This document shows, in pieces, positions 23,631 to 33,386 of a DNA stretch of 64,000 nucleotides (positions are counted from its first letter, which is position 1; each line of letters opens with the position of its first letter). Source of the stretch: Ferrimonas futtsuensis DSM 18154 (GTDB taxonomy: Bacteria > Pseudomonadota > Gammaproteobacteria > Enterobacterales > Shewanellaceae). The notes under the pieces were generated by a model that ran no database searches, was not told the origin of the DNA, and saw only the letters and a list, made by a program, of their open reading frames with translations. Position numbers and translations under genes: made by a program. Where the stretch lies: positions 1-64,000 of the forward strand of contig NZ_AUGL01000024.1 of assembly GCF_000422645.1 (NCBI RefSeq), given 5' to 3'.

Positions 23631-23651
23631 TATTTAGGTGAGAATGCCTCA

Positions 23652-25979
23652 ATGACCGAACCCACACACCAAACCGGCTGGTTGCTGAGCCGCAACCAAT
23701 ATGGCGAAGAGCAGGGCATCACCCTGGAGTACTGGCTGGCCACCGACCAGGGGCCAGTCAGGCTGACTGTTCCCGGCCAGGCTCACCAGGGGTTTGTCCC
23801 CGTCGCCCAGGAGCAGGCAGTCAGACAGTGGCTCAATCCCTGGCCTCGCAGCCAGTGGCAACTGGCACCGATTCAGGCCAGGGATTTCGATCATCAACCG
23901 CAACTTGGGATCTACATTCGCTCGGATAAGCTGTGGTATGAGCTGCAATCCTTCTGCCAGAGTCGTGACATTCCATTGCTGGAGCGTGATGTACGCGCCT
24001 GTGACCGCTTTCTTATGGAGCGCCGCATCACCTCGGCACTCTCCTGGCGCAAAGGGGCTCAGGGGGTGCAGGTGCGTGCCTCGGACAGGCTGCCGAACCT
24101 GACACTGGTCTCACTGGACATCGAATGCAGCCGCGAGGGGGAGCTCTACTCCATCGGTTTGCACAGTGATATGGATGTCTGCGTGCTGATGCGCGGCGAG
24201 CCTCAACCGGAATCTCCTTCCTATATAAGGTGGTGCTTTGACGAGGCGGCACTGATCAACGCGCTGCTTGCCTGGTTCCGCCACTGTGATCCGGACGTGA
24301 TCATTGGTTGGAACGTGGTGGGTTTCGACCTGAAGCTGTTGCAGAAGCGGGCGGAGCTGCACGGCATCCCCTTTACCCTGGGGCGGGGTGACACCCTGCC
24401 TCTGTGGCAACAGCATGCCGGGCCTGGCCGGGGCTATGGTCTCCCCGGCCGGGTGGTCCTCGATGGCATCGACTGGCTGAAGGCGGCCTTCTATCAGTTC
24501 GACAGTTTTGCCCTGGATAATGTGGCCAGAGAGCTGCTGGGGGAGGGCAAGGCCTGCCAGGACAGTGCTAACCGCATGGAGGAGATTGAGCATAACTTCC
24601 ATCACGACAAGCAGGCCCTGGCTCACTACAACCTGATGGATTGTGAATTGGTTCGTCGCATCTTCGACAAGCTGCATCTGCTGCCCTTTGCCTGCCGACG
24701 CGCGCAACTGACCGGGTTGCAGATGGACAGGTTGGGCGGCTCTGTGGCCGCCTTTACCAACCTCTACCTGCCCGAGCTTCATCGCGCCGGCTTTGTGGCG
24801 CCGGATCTGACCGAGAGTGATATCGCCCCCAGCCCGGGAGGCTATGTGATGGACTCCAGGCCAGGGCGTTATCGAAACGTGCTGGTGCTGGATTTTAAAT
24901 CTCTCTACCCCTCGATCATCCGTACCTTTCTCATCGACCCCATGGGGATGTTGGCGGCCACCCAGGAGGACGAGACTGAATCGGTCGAGGGATTCAGGGG
25001 CGCCCGGTTTCATCGACGCCGGCATCGGCTGCCCATCATCATTGAGGGGTTGTGGCAGCAGAGGGAACTGGCCAAAGCCAGTAAAGATGCCCCGTTGTCA
25101 CAGGCCATCAAGATCCTGATGAACTCCTTCTACGGCGTGCTGGGGGCGGCAGGGTGCCGCTTCCACGACCCCAGGCTGGCGTCCTCCATTACCCTGCGCG
25201 GTCATGAGATCATGAAGACCACCAGGTCCTGGATTGAAGGGCAGGGCTATGAAGTGATCTACGGGGATACCGATTCCACCTTTGTCCACGTTGGCGATCA
25301 TCTCACCGCCGATCGGGCCAGGGAGATTGGCCAGGAGCTGGTGCAGATGGTCAACAGCCGCTGGCAGCAGAAGCTGCAGGATGAGCTGGCACTGACCAGT
25401 GTCCTGGAGCTGGAGTTTGAAACCCACTTTGAACACTTCTTTATGCCCACCATTCGCGGCGCAGAAACCGGATCCAAGAAGCGTTATGTCGGGGCAACCC
25501 GGCAGGGGGACGAGCTGGAACTGGTGTTCAAGGGGATGGAGACGGTGCGCAGCGACTGGACACCCCTGGCCCGAGAGCTGCAGCAACGGCTCTACCGACA
25601 CTGGTTTGAAGGCAAACCGGTGATTCCTTTGGTGCTGGAGCGAACCGAGGCACTGATGCGAGGCGAGTGTGACGAATTGCTGGTGTACCGCAAACGACTC
25701 AGGCAGGAGCTGGGGGAATACCGCTCTAAGGGGCCCCACGTTGTGGCAGCGGAGCGGGCAAACCGGCTGCTCGGCAGGCAGCGTTACCGTCGCGGCAGTC
25801 AGATAGCCTATGTGATGAGTCGCAGTGGCCCCATTCCCCTGGAAGAGGGGGGCGCTGTACCGGACTACGAGCATTATCTGGAGAAGCAGATCGAGCCCGT
25901 GGTGGAGCCGGTGCTTGCCCATCTGGCGTCGCCCACGACCTTGGAAAAACTGATGACTGGTCAGATGGGTTTATTTTAA
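23652..25979 (+). CDS. polB: DNA polymerase II
   Basis: Family B DNA polymerase with proofreading, 775 residues (E. coli Pol II 783), used for replication restart and lesion bypass. Exonuclease motifs DIECSREGEL (about residue 155) and WNVVGFDLKLL (about 220) are intact. Polymerase motif A DFKSLYPSIIR starts at 414, motif B KILMNSFYGVLG at about 486, and motif C YGDTDSTF near 536. The ATG at 23652 has only a weak GGTGAG site some distance upstream. It is divergent from dinG and should share its LexA control. It is followed by a 229-base gap before the porin gene. Confidence 0.95.
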   Translation: MTEPTHQTGWLLSRNQYGEEQGITLEYWLATDQGPVRLTVPGQAHQGFVPVAQEQAVRQWLNPWPRSQWQLAPIQARDFDHQPQLGIYIRSDKLWYELQSFCQSRDIPLLERDVRACDRFLMERRITSALSWRKGAQGVQVRASDRLPNLTLVSLDIECSREGELYSIGLHSDMDVCVLMRGEPQPESPSYIRWCFDEAALINALLAWFRHCDPDVIIGWNVVGFDLKLLQKRAELHGIPFTLGRGDTLPLWQQHAGPGRGYGLPGRVVLDGIDWLKAAFYQFDSFALDNVARELLGEGKACQDSANRMEEIEHNFHHDKQALAHYNLMDCELVRRIFDKLHLLPFACRRAQLTGLQMDRLGGSVAAFTNLYLPELHRAGFVAPDLTESDIAPSPGGYVMDSRPGRYRNVLVLDFKSLYPSIIRTFLIDPMGMLAATQEDETESVEGFRGARFHRRRHRLPIIIEGLWQQRELAKASKDAPLSQAIKILMNSFYGVLGAAGCRFHDPRLASSITLRGHEIMKTTRSWIEGQGYEVIYGDTDSTFVHVGDHLTADRAREIGQELVQMVNSRWQQKLQDELALTSVLELEFETHFEHFFMPTIRGAETGSKKRYVGATRQGDELELVFKGMETVRSDWTPLARELQQRLYRHWFEGKPVIPLVLERTEALMRGECDELLVYRKRLRQELGEYRSKGPHVVAAERANRLLGRQRYRRGSQIAYVMSRSGPIPLEEGGAVPDYEHYLEKQIEPVVEPVLAHLASPTTLEKLMTGQMGLF

Positions 25980-26208
25980 TGAGGGATTGTTAATGCTCTG
26001 TAATGATACGGAGTCGAAGGTGGTTATTAAAAAGTAATTTATGCGTTTATGATGCGATTTAATGCATTTGGCCTGACAAAAATGTGAAGTTGATCGTCGT
26101 CTGATTTGAACATTTCTTGCTAGTCTCGGTCCCCTTCAGCGGATGAATGTTGCTCGCGATGGATTGGGAGACACACTAAGAATCAGATAGACGAAAAGGT
26201 TAGGTTAG

Positions 26209-27237
26209 ATGAAAAAGTCACTTCTTGCAGTTGCCGTTCCGGCGTTGTTGGCTGCCCAAGCACAGGCAGTTGAGTTGTATAACGACGGTGTTAATTCCGT
26301 AACCATGGGTGGCCACCTAACCGTACAGCTGGATGACAAATCCGGCGATACCAAGATTAATGACAACATGCCACGCATCAACTTCAGCTTTGATCGTGAC
26401 ATGGGCAACGGCTTCAAAGTCGACTCCCGCATGGAAAGCCAGTTCAACATGGTGAACGGCGGCGAATCCTTCAAAACCCGTCTGGGCTACATCGGCATCT
26501 CTCACGACGATTACGGTCGCATCTCCGTTGGTAAGCAATGGTCCGTCTACTACGATGTGGCTGTTGTCACCGATTACGCTTACGCCTTCTGGGCCGACCA
26601 CCTGGGCGTATACTCCTACGGCGTAGATGGCGGTGAAACCGGCATGGGCCGTGCGGATCAGGCTCTGCAGTACCACAACACCTTCTCCCTGGGCGGTGCC
26701 GGTGACCTGACTCTGGGTCTGCAGTGGCAGGGTGCCGAGAACGGCCTGGACGATCGCATGGGCGGCAGCCTGGTGTACAAGGTTGGCCAGGTAAGCCTGG
26801 GTGCCGGTTACTACGGCGGTGACGTAGACGGTTCCTTCACCACCCCTAACGGTGTGGTTCTGGAAGATGGTGAGAGCGTTGATGGCACCATCGTATCTGC
26901 CAGCTACGGCACCTGGAGCAAGGGCCTGTACGCTGCGGTAGCCTACATGCAGGGTGACAACCAGGAAGACTACCGCTTCACCGGTGAGTCCGAGGGTCTG
27001 GAATCTGTACTGAGCTACGGTTTCGACAATGACACCACCGTGTACACCATGCACCGCTTCATCAAGTCCAAAGATGACGTTGAAGCCCTGGGCCGCAAGT
27101 ACAACGAGTCCGACATCCTGGTGGGTGCAGCAAAAATGCTGAGCAGCAACGTTGAAACCTACGGTGAGTACCGCTTCGGTACCGGCGACGACCTGGATGA
27201 CAACGCTTTCGCCATCGGTCTGCGTATTTATCTGTAA
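26209..27237 (+). CDS. Gram-negative general porin
   Basis: Outer-membrane trimeric porin of 342 residues for diffusion of small hydrophilic solutes. A signal peptide (MKKSLLAVAVPALLAAQAQA) precedes VELYNDGVNSVTMGGHLTVQ, the usual first strand. Alternating amphipathic strands run to the C-terminus, and loops are rich in Asp, Gly and Tyr. SRMESQFNM and YIGISHDDYGRISVGKQW are typical for OmpC/OmpF-like porins of marine gammaproteobacteria. The last residue is Leu (GLRIYL), not the common Phe. Codon use is strongly biased to CTG, GGT, CGT and AAC, a sign of high expression. It is a single-gene unit with a strong terminator. No two-component or sRNA gene that might regulate it is nearby. Confidence 0.9.
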   Translation: MKKSLLAVAVPALLAAQAQAVELYNDGVNSVTMGGHLTVQLDDKSGDTKINDNMPRINFSFDRDMGNGFKVDSRMESQFNMVNGGESFKTRLGYIGISHDDYGRISVGKQWSVYYDVAVVTDYAYAFWADHLGVYSYGVDGGETGMGRADQALQYHNTFSLGGAGDLTLGLQWQGAENGLDDRMGGSLVYKVGQVSLGAGYYGGDVDGSFTTPNGVVLEDGESVDGTIVSASYGTWSKGLYAAVAYMQGDNQEDYRFTGESEGLESVLSYGFDNDTTVYTMHRFIKSKDDVEALGRKYNESDILVGAAKMLSSNVETYGEYRFGTGDDLDDNAFAIGLRIYL

Positions 27238-27689
27238 TATACATATAAATTTGTAGAATAGGCCGCCCTCTAAGGGCGGCCTTTTTTATATCTGTTTATT
27301 AAGGTCGGCTGACTAGTTTGCGCAGTTAATGATTGTGTGTGTCCGGTTTGTTAATAAAATTAGATCGTCAAACGTGGCGGAAATCCAGTTGTAAAAATTG
27401 TGTCAAACCGGTTGTCAATGGCACATTAAACTAAAATACGTTTTTTGGAGTGGGTTTTGTGGATGCTGCTCACTGCTTGAGGTGGGTCGAACTTTGTTTT
27501 GGTTATTTGTTGAGCGGTTATTGGTGGTGCATTGACAAAACTCATGTAAAAGAAAGGTTGCATAGCTGTTGCCCCTGTGATTAATATCGGTGTTGCTAAA
27601 GGGCTTGCCCTACCGAAGCGTCCTTTATTTGGGATTCAAGTCGCTACGGACAAAACAATAAACACATTGATGTGTCTAGGGAGATAAAC
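27238..27689. other. Long leader region of TonB-dependent receptor 1
   Basis: It holds the porin terminator (27261-27287) and about 400 AT-rich bases upstream of the first receptor. A TTGTCA at 27412-27417 with AATACG-like sequence 17 bases on could be a promoter. I see no gene. Confidence 0.4.
27261..27287 (+). terminator. Rho-independent terminator after the porin gene
   Basis: GGCCGCCC and GGGCGGCC form an 8-bp stem with a 5-base loop, followed by six T. Confidence 0.95.
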
Positions 27690-30548
27690 ATGCAAAGCAG
27701 CACAGTCTCAAAAGCTGTTCGACTGTCCTTATTCGCCGGTGCTTCTGCCGCCGCGATGACCGCAGCCCCAGTTTGGGCGGAACAGGAAGGTGTCGAACGT
27801 ATCGAGGTCACCGGCTCTCGTATTAAGCGTACCGACATGGAAGGCGCCAATCCGGTTACCGTGATTGACCAGGCCTCTATTGAAAAGATGAGCGTCACCA
27901 ACGTGGGTGACCTGTTGCAGAACCTGAGCTCCTCAGCGGGTGCAGCAGTCAACACTCAGACCAACAACGGCGGTGATTCCTCCGTTCGTTTCTCCCTGCG
28001 GGGTATCGGTTCTGAGCGTACACTGGTTCTGATTAACGGCCGCCGCGTTGTGGCCGGTGGTGGCGGTGCCAACGGCTCCGTTGACCTGAACACCATTCCC
28101 ACCGCCATCATCAAGCGCGTTGAAGTGCTGAAAGATGGTGCGTCTGCAGTTTACGGCTCCGACGCCATCGCCGGTGTAGTAAACATCATCACCAAAAACG
28201 ATTTCGAAGGCTTCGACGTTAAGTTGGAGTATGGTGAGTCCGGTGAAGGTGACGCTGACAAGAAGTCCATCGACGTAACCTTCGGTGCCGCCAGTGACAA
28301 GGGCAACGTGGTTGTCTCACTGGGATATGCCGATCAGGGTCAGGCGCTGATGGGTGACCGTGGTTTCTCCGAGTTTGAGCTGCGTGCCTATCCTGACGGT
28401 ACCACCCAGCCAGGTGGCTCCTCCGCGCCGCCATGGGGCAACATGGATGGCTACGACGGTGACAACGTGACCCGTGGTCCGGAGTTTGGTGACTGGCGTG
28501 CCTATGACGGCTCTACCGACTCCTACAACTACAACCCGGTTAACTACCTGCAGACTCCTAGCACTCGTCGTTACGCCAACGTGTTTGGCAGCTACGAGCT
28601 GGGTGAGTTAGGTTTCCTGGGCGAAGTTCGTGCCTTCAGTGAAGTGTCCTACGTAGAAACCAATGGTGAGCGTCTGCTGGCTCCCGAGCCACTGGCACCC
28701 CTGGTGTTCTTCGGCTCTCCGGCGCCCTACTCTCCAAATAACTACTACAACCGCACTCAGGGTCCAAAGGATCCCGATGGCAACTCCTTCGTGATCAACG
28801 ACTGGCGTCGCCGTATGGTTGAGACCGGCGGTCGTGCCAACACCCGTGACTACAAAACCTTCCGCACCGTGGTGGGCTTCGAGGGTGAACTGCAAAACGG
28901 CTGGGCCTGGGAAGTGTCCTACAACTACGGTAAGAACGACTCCGTTGAGCGTGGCGAGGGTTACTTCAACCTGGATCGCGTAGCGGAAGCCGTTGGTCCT
29001 ACCGGCTGGCTGGATGAGAATGGCCAGTTGATCGTAGATGGCGGCGGCAACCCCATTGTCGATGCCCCTAACGGTCAGTCTCTGGTGTGTCTGAACGAAG
29101 AGGGCGCCATCATCGATGGCTGTGTACCTCTGAACATCTTCGGTCAGCCAGGCACCGACACCGCGATCACTGCCGATATGCTGCAGTACATCAGTGGTAA
29201 CTACAACACCACTGAGCTGGGTCAGAACCGTCAGGAAGGCATTCAGGCCATCATCAGCGGTGATGCGTTCGAACTGCCAGCCGGTTACGTGGGCTTTGCT
29301 GCCGGTTACGAATACCGTAAAGAGAGCGGCTCCTACACCCCGGATTCCCTGATTCTGCAGGGCATCACCACCGCAGGCTCTGCCGTAGGCACCGAAGGTT
29401 CCTACAGCGTGGATGAATTCTTCGCCGAATTCTACCTGCCCCTGGTGAAGGATGCGCCCCTGGTTGAGAGCCTGGACCTGACCCTGGCGGTCCGTTACTC
29501 CGACTACTCCACCTTCGGTGACAACACCTCCGGAAGTGCGGGTCTTGAGTGGCGACCTACCTCCGACCTGCTGCTGCGTGGTAGCTATGCTGAGGCATTC
29601 CGTGCCCCTAACACTACTGAGCTGTTTGGCGGTGCCAGCACCAGCTTCCCTGAAGCGACCGACCCCTGTGAGGCCGGCCCGGTTAACGCCAACTGTATCG
29701 CCACCGGCGTACCTGAAGGTGGCTACGATTCCGGCGGTGTTGAGCAGATCCCCACCAAGATTGGTGGTGCCGACAACTGGACCGACGGTACCGAGCTCAA
29801 GCCTGAAGAGGCCGAGATTGTCACCATTGGTCTGGTGTACAACCCCGAGTGGCTGGATGGCTTCTCTGCCACCATCGACTACTGGAACATCGAGCTGACC
29901 GACGCCATCTCCACCGTCGGCACCCAGGCTCGTCTGGATGGCTGTTACGAGCGTGGTGAGTACTGTGGCACCATCGAGCGCTTCGGTCTGGATTCTGCCG
30001 TTCCAGGTAACATCCTGTTCGTGTATGACTACCAGGTGAACGTAGGTGGTATCGATACCGACGGTATTGACTTCGAGTTCAGCTATGGCTTCGAGACCGG
30101 TGACTGGGGTGATTTCCGCGTTGCTCTGGACGGTACCTACCTGTTGAGCTACGAGAAGGAGATCGCCGGTGGTGAGATCATCGACCACACTGGCCGCTTC
30201 GAAGAGGGTCACGATGGTATGTTCGCCGAATGGAAGACCAACCTGACCGTACTGTGGAGCATCTCTGACTTCGACACCGCGGTAACCGGTCGCTACATCT
30301 CCGGTGTAACCGAGACCGAGTCTGGCTGGTGGACCGATGCCTTTGACCGTGACGTACCGTCCAACACCGTGTGGGACTTCCAGACCAACTGGGCCGCGAC
30401 CGAAAACCTGACCTTCACCCTGGGTGTGGACAACGTGTTCGACAAGCAGCCTCCGTTCGTGTTCTCCGCCTTCGGCGCCAACACCGACGTGTCTACCTAT
30501 GACGTAATTGGTCGTTACTACTACGCCCGTGCCAGCATGAGCTTCTAA
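27690..30548 (+). CDS. TonB-dependent receptor 1
   Basis: Outer-membrane receptor of 952 residues. A signal peptide (about residues 1-31, cleaved after PVWA) is followed by the TonB-box-like VERIEVTGSRIKRTDMEG. The plug domain has LRGIGSERTLVLINGRRV and VEVLKDGASAVYGSDAIAG. A 22-strand barrel follows with FRAPNTTELF and ends in SMSF with the usual C-terminal Phe. Cysteine pairs in the barrel loops could form disulfides. The ATG at 27690 has GGGAG 6 bases upstream, so the first six residues of the longer frame are not used. Codon use suggests high expression. It belongs with receptors 2 and 3 by the NGRR and KDGASAVYG motifs. Substrate is unknown. Confidence 0.9.
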   Translation: MQSSTVSKAVRLSLFAGASAAAMTAAPVWAEQEGVERIEVTGSRIKRTDMEGANPVTVIDQASIEKMSVTNVGDLLQNLSSSAGAAVNTQTNNGGDSSVRFSLRGIGSERTLVLINGRRVVAGGGGANGSVDLNTIPTAIIKRVEVLKDGASAVYGSDAIAGVVNIITKNDFEGFDVKLEYGESGEGDADKKSIDVTFGAASDKGNVVVSLGYADQGQALMGDRGFSEFELRAYPDGTTQPGGSSAPPWGNMDGYDGDNVTRGPEFGDWRAYDGSTDSYNYNPVNYLQTPSTRRYANVFGSYELGELGFLGEVRAFSEVSYVETNGERLLAPEPLAPLVFFGSPAPYSPNNYYNRTQGPKDPDGNSFVINDWRRRMVETGGRANTRDYKTFRTVVGFEGELQNGWAWEVSYNYGKNDSVERGEGYFNLDRVAEAVGPTGWLDENGQLIVDGGGNPIVDAPNGQSLVCLNEEGAIIDGCVPLNIFGQPGTDTAITADMLQYISGNYNTTELGQNRQEGIQAIISGDAFELPAGYVGFAAGYEYRKESGSYTPDSLILQGITTAGSAVGTEGSYSVDEFFAEFYLPLVKDAPLVESLDLTLAVRYSDYSTFGDNTSGSAGLEWRPTSDLLLRGSYAEAFRAPNTTELFGGASTSFPEATDPCEAGPVNANCIATGVPEGGYDSGGVEQIPTKIGGADNWTDGTELKPEEAEIVTIGLVYNPEWLDGFSATIDYWNIELTDAISTVGTQARLDGCYERGEYCGTIERFGLDSAVPGNILFVYDYQVNVGGIDTDGIDFEFSYGFETGDWGDFRVALDGTYLLSYEKEIAGGEIIDHTGRFEEGHDGMFAEWKTNLTVLWSISDFDTAVTGRYISGVTETESGWWTDAFDRDVPSNTVWDFQTNWAATENLTFTLGVDNVFDKQPPFVFSAFGANTDVSTYDVIGRYYYARASMSF

Positions 30549-30567
30549 GCTCACTCGCACTCTATCC

Positions 30568-30597
30568 ATGCCGGCAGCGTCGCTGCCGGCATTTTTT
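30568..30597 (+). terminator. Rho-independent terminator after receptor 1
   Basis: ATGCCGGCAGC and GCTGCCGGCAT form an 11-bp stem with a 3-base loop, followed by six T. Confidence 0.95.
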
Positions 30598-31063
30598 ATG
30601 CCTATTGTTAAGACGAACCTTGCCTCGACCCCCTTTGCCAGCCGGCATCACGTACCTCACTGTCCTGGGCGAAACATCTTCATTATTTGGATCTTTGCCA
30701 ACGACATCCTGCATGCATAATCAGTCGCTTCTACCCGCCTCGTTATTCCTCTTTCGGTAAATCCAGTTGAACAGTCAATGGAAGCTCAGGTTTCCAAGTT
30801 TCGGTGCAAAGCTTGTGGTTTTTTCGCAGGTCGATCTGTGGGTGACTGATGCTGTGTTACCGGGATGTTTCCAGTTGAATTGACTATTGAGTTATAATGT
30901 ATGGCAATCTTGAGCCTGTCATAGGCCTTGGCTTGGAGTTAGATACTGGTCAATGCTGTGAATAAACATGAAGAAAATACAGAAAAAAGCGCTGTTTGAA
31001 TAAAATTTATCCCGTCGGCCGGATTTATCTAATCTTTGCCCTCTGAAGCATTTGGTAACACGG

Positions 31064-31093
31064 TTGACACACCTTGGCAAACTGTGGAAAGAT
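31064..31093 (+). promoter_or_regulatory. Candidate promoter of the TonB2 operon
   Basis: TTGACA at 31064-31069 is followed 18 bases later by AAAGAT, a weak -10. The bases around it (GTTGACACA) also occur upstream of receptor 3. It lies about 180 bases before the DUF3450 gene. Confidence 0.35.
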
Positions 31094-31246
31094 GCGGGGG
31101 CGCTCACCTTCGCAAAGGGAAAGAGAGCAAGGGATATATAACAAATAGACCAATAATGTAGGACTGGCTCCGACAAAATGCATAGGTGTACACACCATAA
31201 TAATGTCGCCGGAGTCGCAAACTCACAACAAGACTGGTTGGGAACT

Positions 31247-32023
31247 ATGTCCGTGATTAGTAAAAGAACCGCACTAGCAACTGCCTTTGCTGTGGCAATG
31301 GCAGGCACCGGCGTTGCGTCCGCCGCTGATCTGGCCGGCATTCAGAAAGCCGACGAACAGATTCAGAAAGACGCCGTAAAGTCTCAAAAGAAGATCAACA
31401 AACTGTATGACCAGGCTCAGGACATGCTGTACGACTACCGTCTGGTGGTTGACGAGTATGAGACCCTGAAGTCCTACAACGACTACTACGCCGGTCTGGT
31501 AGCAGATCAGGAAGCCAATATCGCTTCCCTGCAGACCCAGATTGGTGGCATCGAGAAGACCAAGCAGGGCATCATCCCTCTGACCTTCAAGATGATCGAT
31601 ACCATGGAGCAGTTCATCGAACTGGACGTGCCTTTCTCCATCGACGAGCGCCGCAGCCGTGTTGCCCGTCTGAAAGAGGTGATGGGTGACTCCAACGTAT
31701 CTACCGCAGAGAAGTACCGTCTGGTTCTGGATGCTTACCAGATCGAGAACGAGTACGGCAACAAGATGGCTGCCTACGAAGGTAAGCTGAACATCGACGG
31801 CAAAGAACTGACCGTAGACTTCTTCCACCTGGGCCGCGTGGTATTCCTGGCTCAGTCCCTGGATCAGAAAAGCGGTTGGGTATGGGACAACAACGCCCGC
31901 ACTTGGAAGGCTCTGCCTGACGACAACATGCGCAGCGTGGCTAACGCCATCAAGATGGCCCGTAAGCAGGCCGCCCCAGACCTGTTGAAACTGCCTGTTC
32001 AGACCGCGGAGGGAGCTGAGTAA
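31247..32023 (+). CDS. DUF3450 family periplasmic coiled-coil protein
   Basis: Protein of 258 residues with a signal peptide (cleaved near GVASAAD) and a long heptad-patterned stretch (about residues 30-110). It belongs to DUF3450, a family usually found as the first gene of TonB2-type operons in Vibrio, Shewanella and relatives. A conserved tryptophan region, SGWVWDNNARTW, is present near the C-terminus. It is probably a periplasmic accessory of the energising complex; its exact role is not known. The ATG at 31247 is preferred because it gives a typical signal peptide; the frame to 31178 does not. Its stop overlaps the ttpC start as TAATG. Confidence 0.8.
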   Translation: MSVISKRTALATAFAVAMAGTGVASAADLAGIQKADEQIQKDAVKSQKKINKLYDQAQDMLYDYRLVVDEYETLKSYNDYYAGLVADQEANIASLQTQIGGIEKTKQGIIPLTFKMIDTMEQFIELDVPFSIDERRSRVARLKEVMGDSNVSTAEKYRLVLDAYQIENEYGNKMAAYEGKLNIDGKELTVDFFHLGRVVFLAQSLDQKSGWVWDNNARTWKALPDDNMRSVANAIKMARKQAAPDLLKLPVQTAEGAE

Positions 32024-33384
32024 TGAAAAAGTTGATCTCTACCGCCATGGTAGCCGCTGCGCTGTCTTTCAGTGGTGCAGCCCTGGCCTCCGAGGCACCT
32101 AAAGCCGTTTCTCTGGATCAGCTGCTGAACCAGGTGAAGACCGAGCGTCAATCCGAAGCCAAACTGAACAAGAAGCGCGAAGCCGAGTTCAGCGCAGAGC
32201 GTGCCGACAAGGCGGCCCTGCTGAAGAAGGCCAAGGCCACCCTTGCTGCCGAGAAGCAGCGTGGTGAAGACCTGGTTCGTCGCTTTTCCGACAACGACCA
32301 GACCATCAACCAGCTGAACAAAGACCTGGAAACCGCCAAAGGTGACCTGGGTGAGATGTTCGGTGTGGTTCGTCAGGTGTCCAACGACACCGCCGGTCTG
32401 ATCGATGCCTCTCTGATCAGCGCCCAGTACCCTGGTCGTGAAGACCTGATGTTCAAGCTGGCTCAAGCCAAAGAGCTGCCGACCATCAAGGAACTGGAAG
32501 AGCTGTGGATCTCCCTGCAGACCGAAATGACCGAGTCTGGCAAGGTGGTTAAGTTTACCGCTCCTGTCACCGACTCCAACGGTAACGTAGCCGACCAGAG
32601 CGTAACCCGTGTTGGTCCCTTTACTCTGCTGGCCAACGGCGAGTACCTGAGCTACAACTCCGAAACTGGCACCATCCTGGAGCTGCCCAAGCAGCCTGAG
32701 GGTTACAAAGTCGCTTCTGTGAAGAAGTTCCTGGGTGCCGGCGCCGGTGAAACCACCGCAACCTTCGTTGACCCCTCCAAGGGCGCGCTGCTGCAGGTTT
32801 ACACCCAGAAAGCGTCTCTGGAAGAGAAATTCCACCAGGGTGGTACCGTAGGCTACATCATCGCCGGCCTGCTGGGCTTCGGTCTGCTGATTGCCCTGTG
32901 GAAGGTTATGACTCTGACCGCGGCATCCGCCAAGATCCGTTCTCAGATTAAGAACGTCGATAACCCTGGCAACAACCCTCTGGGACGTATCCTGAAGGTG
33001 TACCAGGAGAACAAAGACGTTGACGTTGAGACTCTGGAACTGAAGATCGACGAAGCGATTCTGAAAGAAACCCCAAGCATCGAGCGTGGCGTACCTCTGA
33101 TTAAGGTACTGGCCGCTATCGCACCTATGCTGGGTCTGCTGGGTACCGTAACCGGTATGATTAAGACCTTCGAGAACATCACCCTGTTCGGTACTGGTGA
33201 TCCGAAGATCATGGCCGGTGGTATCTCCATGGCTCTGGTAACAACTGTATTGGGTCTGATCGCTGCTCTGCCCCTGATTCTGGTTCACGCTCTGGTCGCT
33301 GGCCGTGCCCGCGCCGTAGTGGACGTGCTCGAAGAGCAAAGTGCTGGAATCGTGGCTGCTCACGCTGAAACAAGGAGCAAGTGA
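32023..33384 (+). CDS. TtpC-like long MotA/TolQ/ExbB proton-channel protein
   Basis: Inner-membrane protein of 453 residues. A signal peptide (MKKLISTAMVAAALSFSGAALA) leads a periplasmic coiled coil rich in Lys and Glu (about residues 30-115). A membrane segment near 272-295 follows, and the ExbB-like core has two more (LAAIAPMLGLLGTVTGMIKTF near 359, MALVTTVLGLIAALPLILVHA near 405). This layout is that of TtpC, the fourth protein of the TonB2 complex in Vibrio, where it is needed in addition to ExbB2. It overlaps the DUF3450 gene by one base and is followed directly by exbB2. Confidence 0.85.
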   Translation: MKKLISTAMVAAALSFSGAALASEAPKAVSLDQLLNQVKTERQSEAKLNKKREAEFSAERADKAALLKKAKATLAAEKQRGEDLVRRFSDNDQTINQLNKDLETAKGDLGEMFGVVRQVSNDTAGLIDASLISAQYPGREDLMFKLAQAKELPTIKELEELWISLQTEMTESGKVVKFTAPVTDSNGNVADQSVTRVGPFTLLANGEYLSYNSETGTILELPKQPEGYKVASVKKFLGAGAGETTATFVDPSKGALLQVYTQKASLEEKFHQGGTVGYIIAGLLGFGLLIALWKVMTLTAASAKIRSQIKNVDNPGNNPLGRILKVYQENKDVDVETLELKIDEAILKETPSIERGVPLIKVLAAIAPMLGLLGTVTGMIKTFENITLFGTGDPKIMAGGISMALVTTVLGLIAALPLILVHALVAGRARAVVDVLEEQSAGIVAAHAETRSK

Positions 33385-33386
33385 TT

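Larger units (their letters stand above)
30549..31246. other. Long intergenic region before the TonB2 operon
   Basis: After the terminator at 30568-30597, about 650 bases carry no gene I can support. A TATAAT at 30893-30898 has no good -35. A better promoter candidate is at 31064. The length leaves room for a small RNA, but I see no structure that supports one. Confidence 0.4.

Noticed and set aside
27405-27440. Possible sigma-54 promoter (TGGCAC) upstream of receptor 1
   Set aside because: The -12 TTGC element is missing at the needed spacing.
28608-30569. Long antisense frame (over 650 codons) opposite receptor 1
   Set aside because: The coding strand has clear receptor motifs; long antisense frames are expected with this codon bias. 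The same holds for 41866-44337, 48294-50444, 34350-36506 and 60865-62679.
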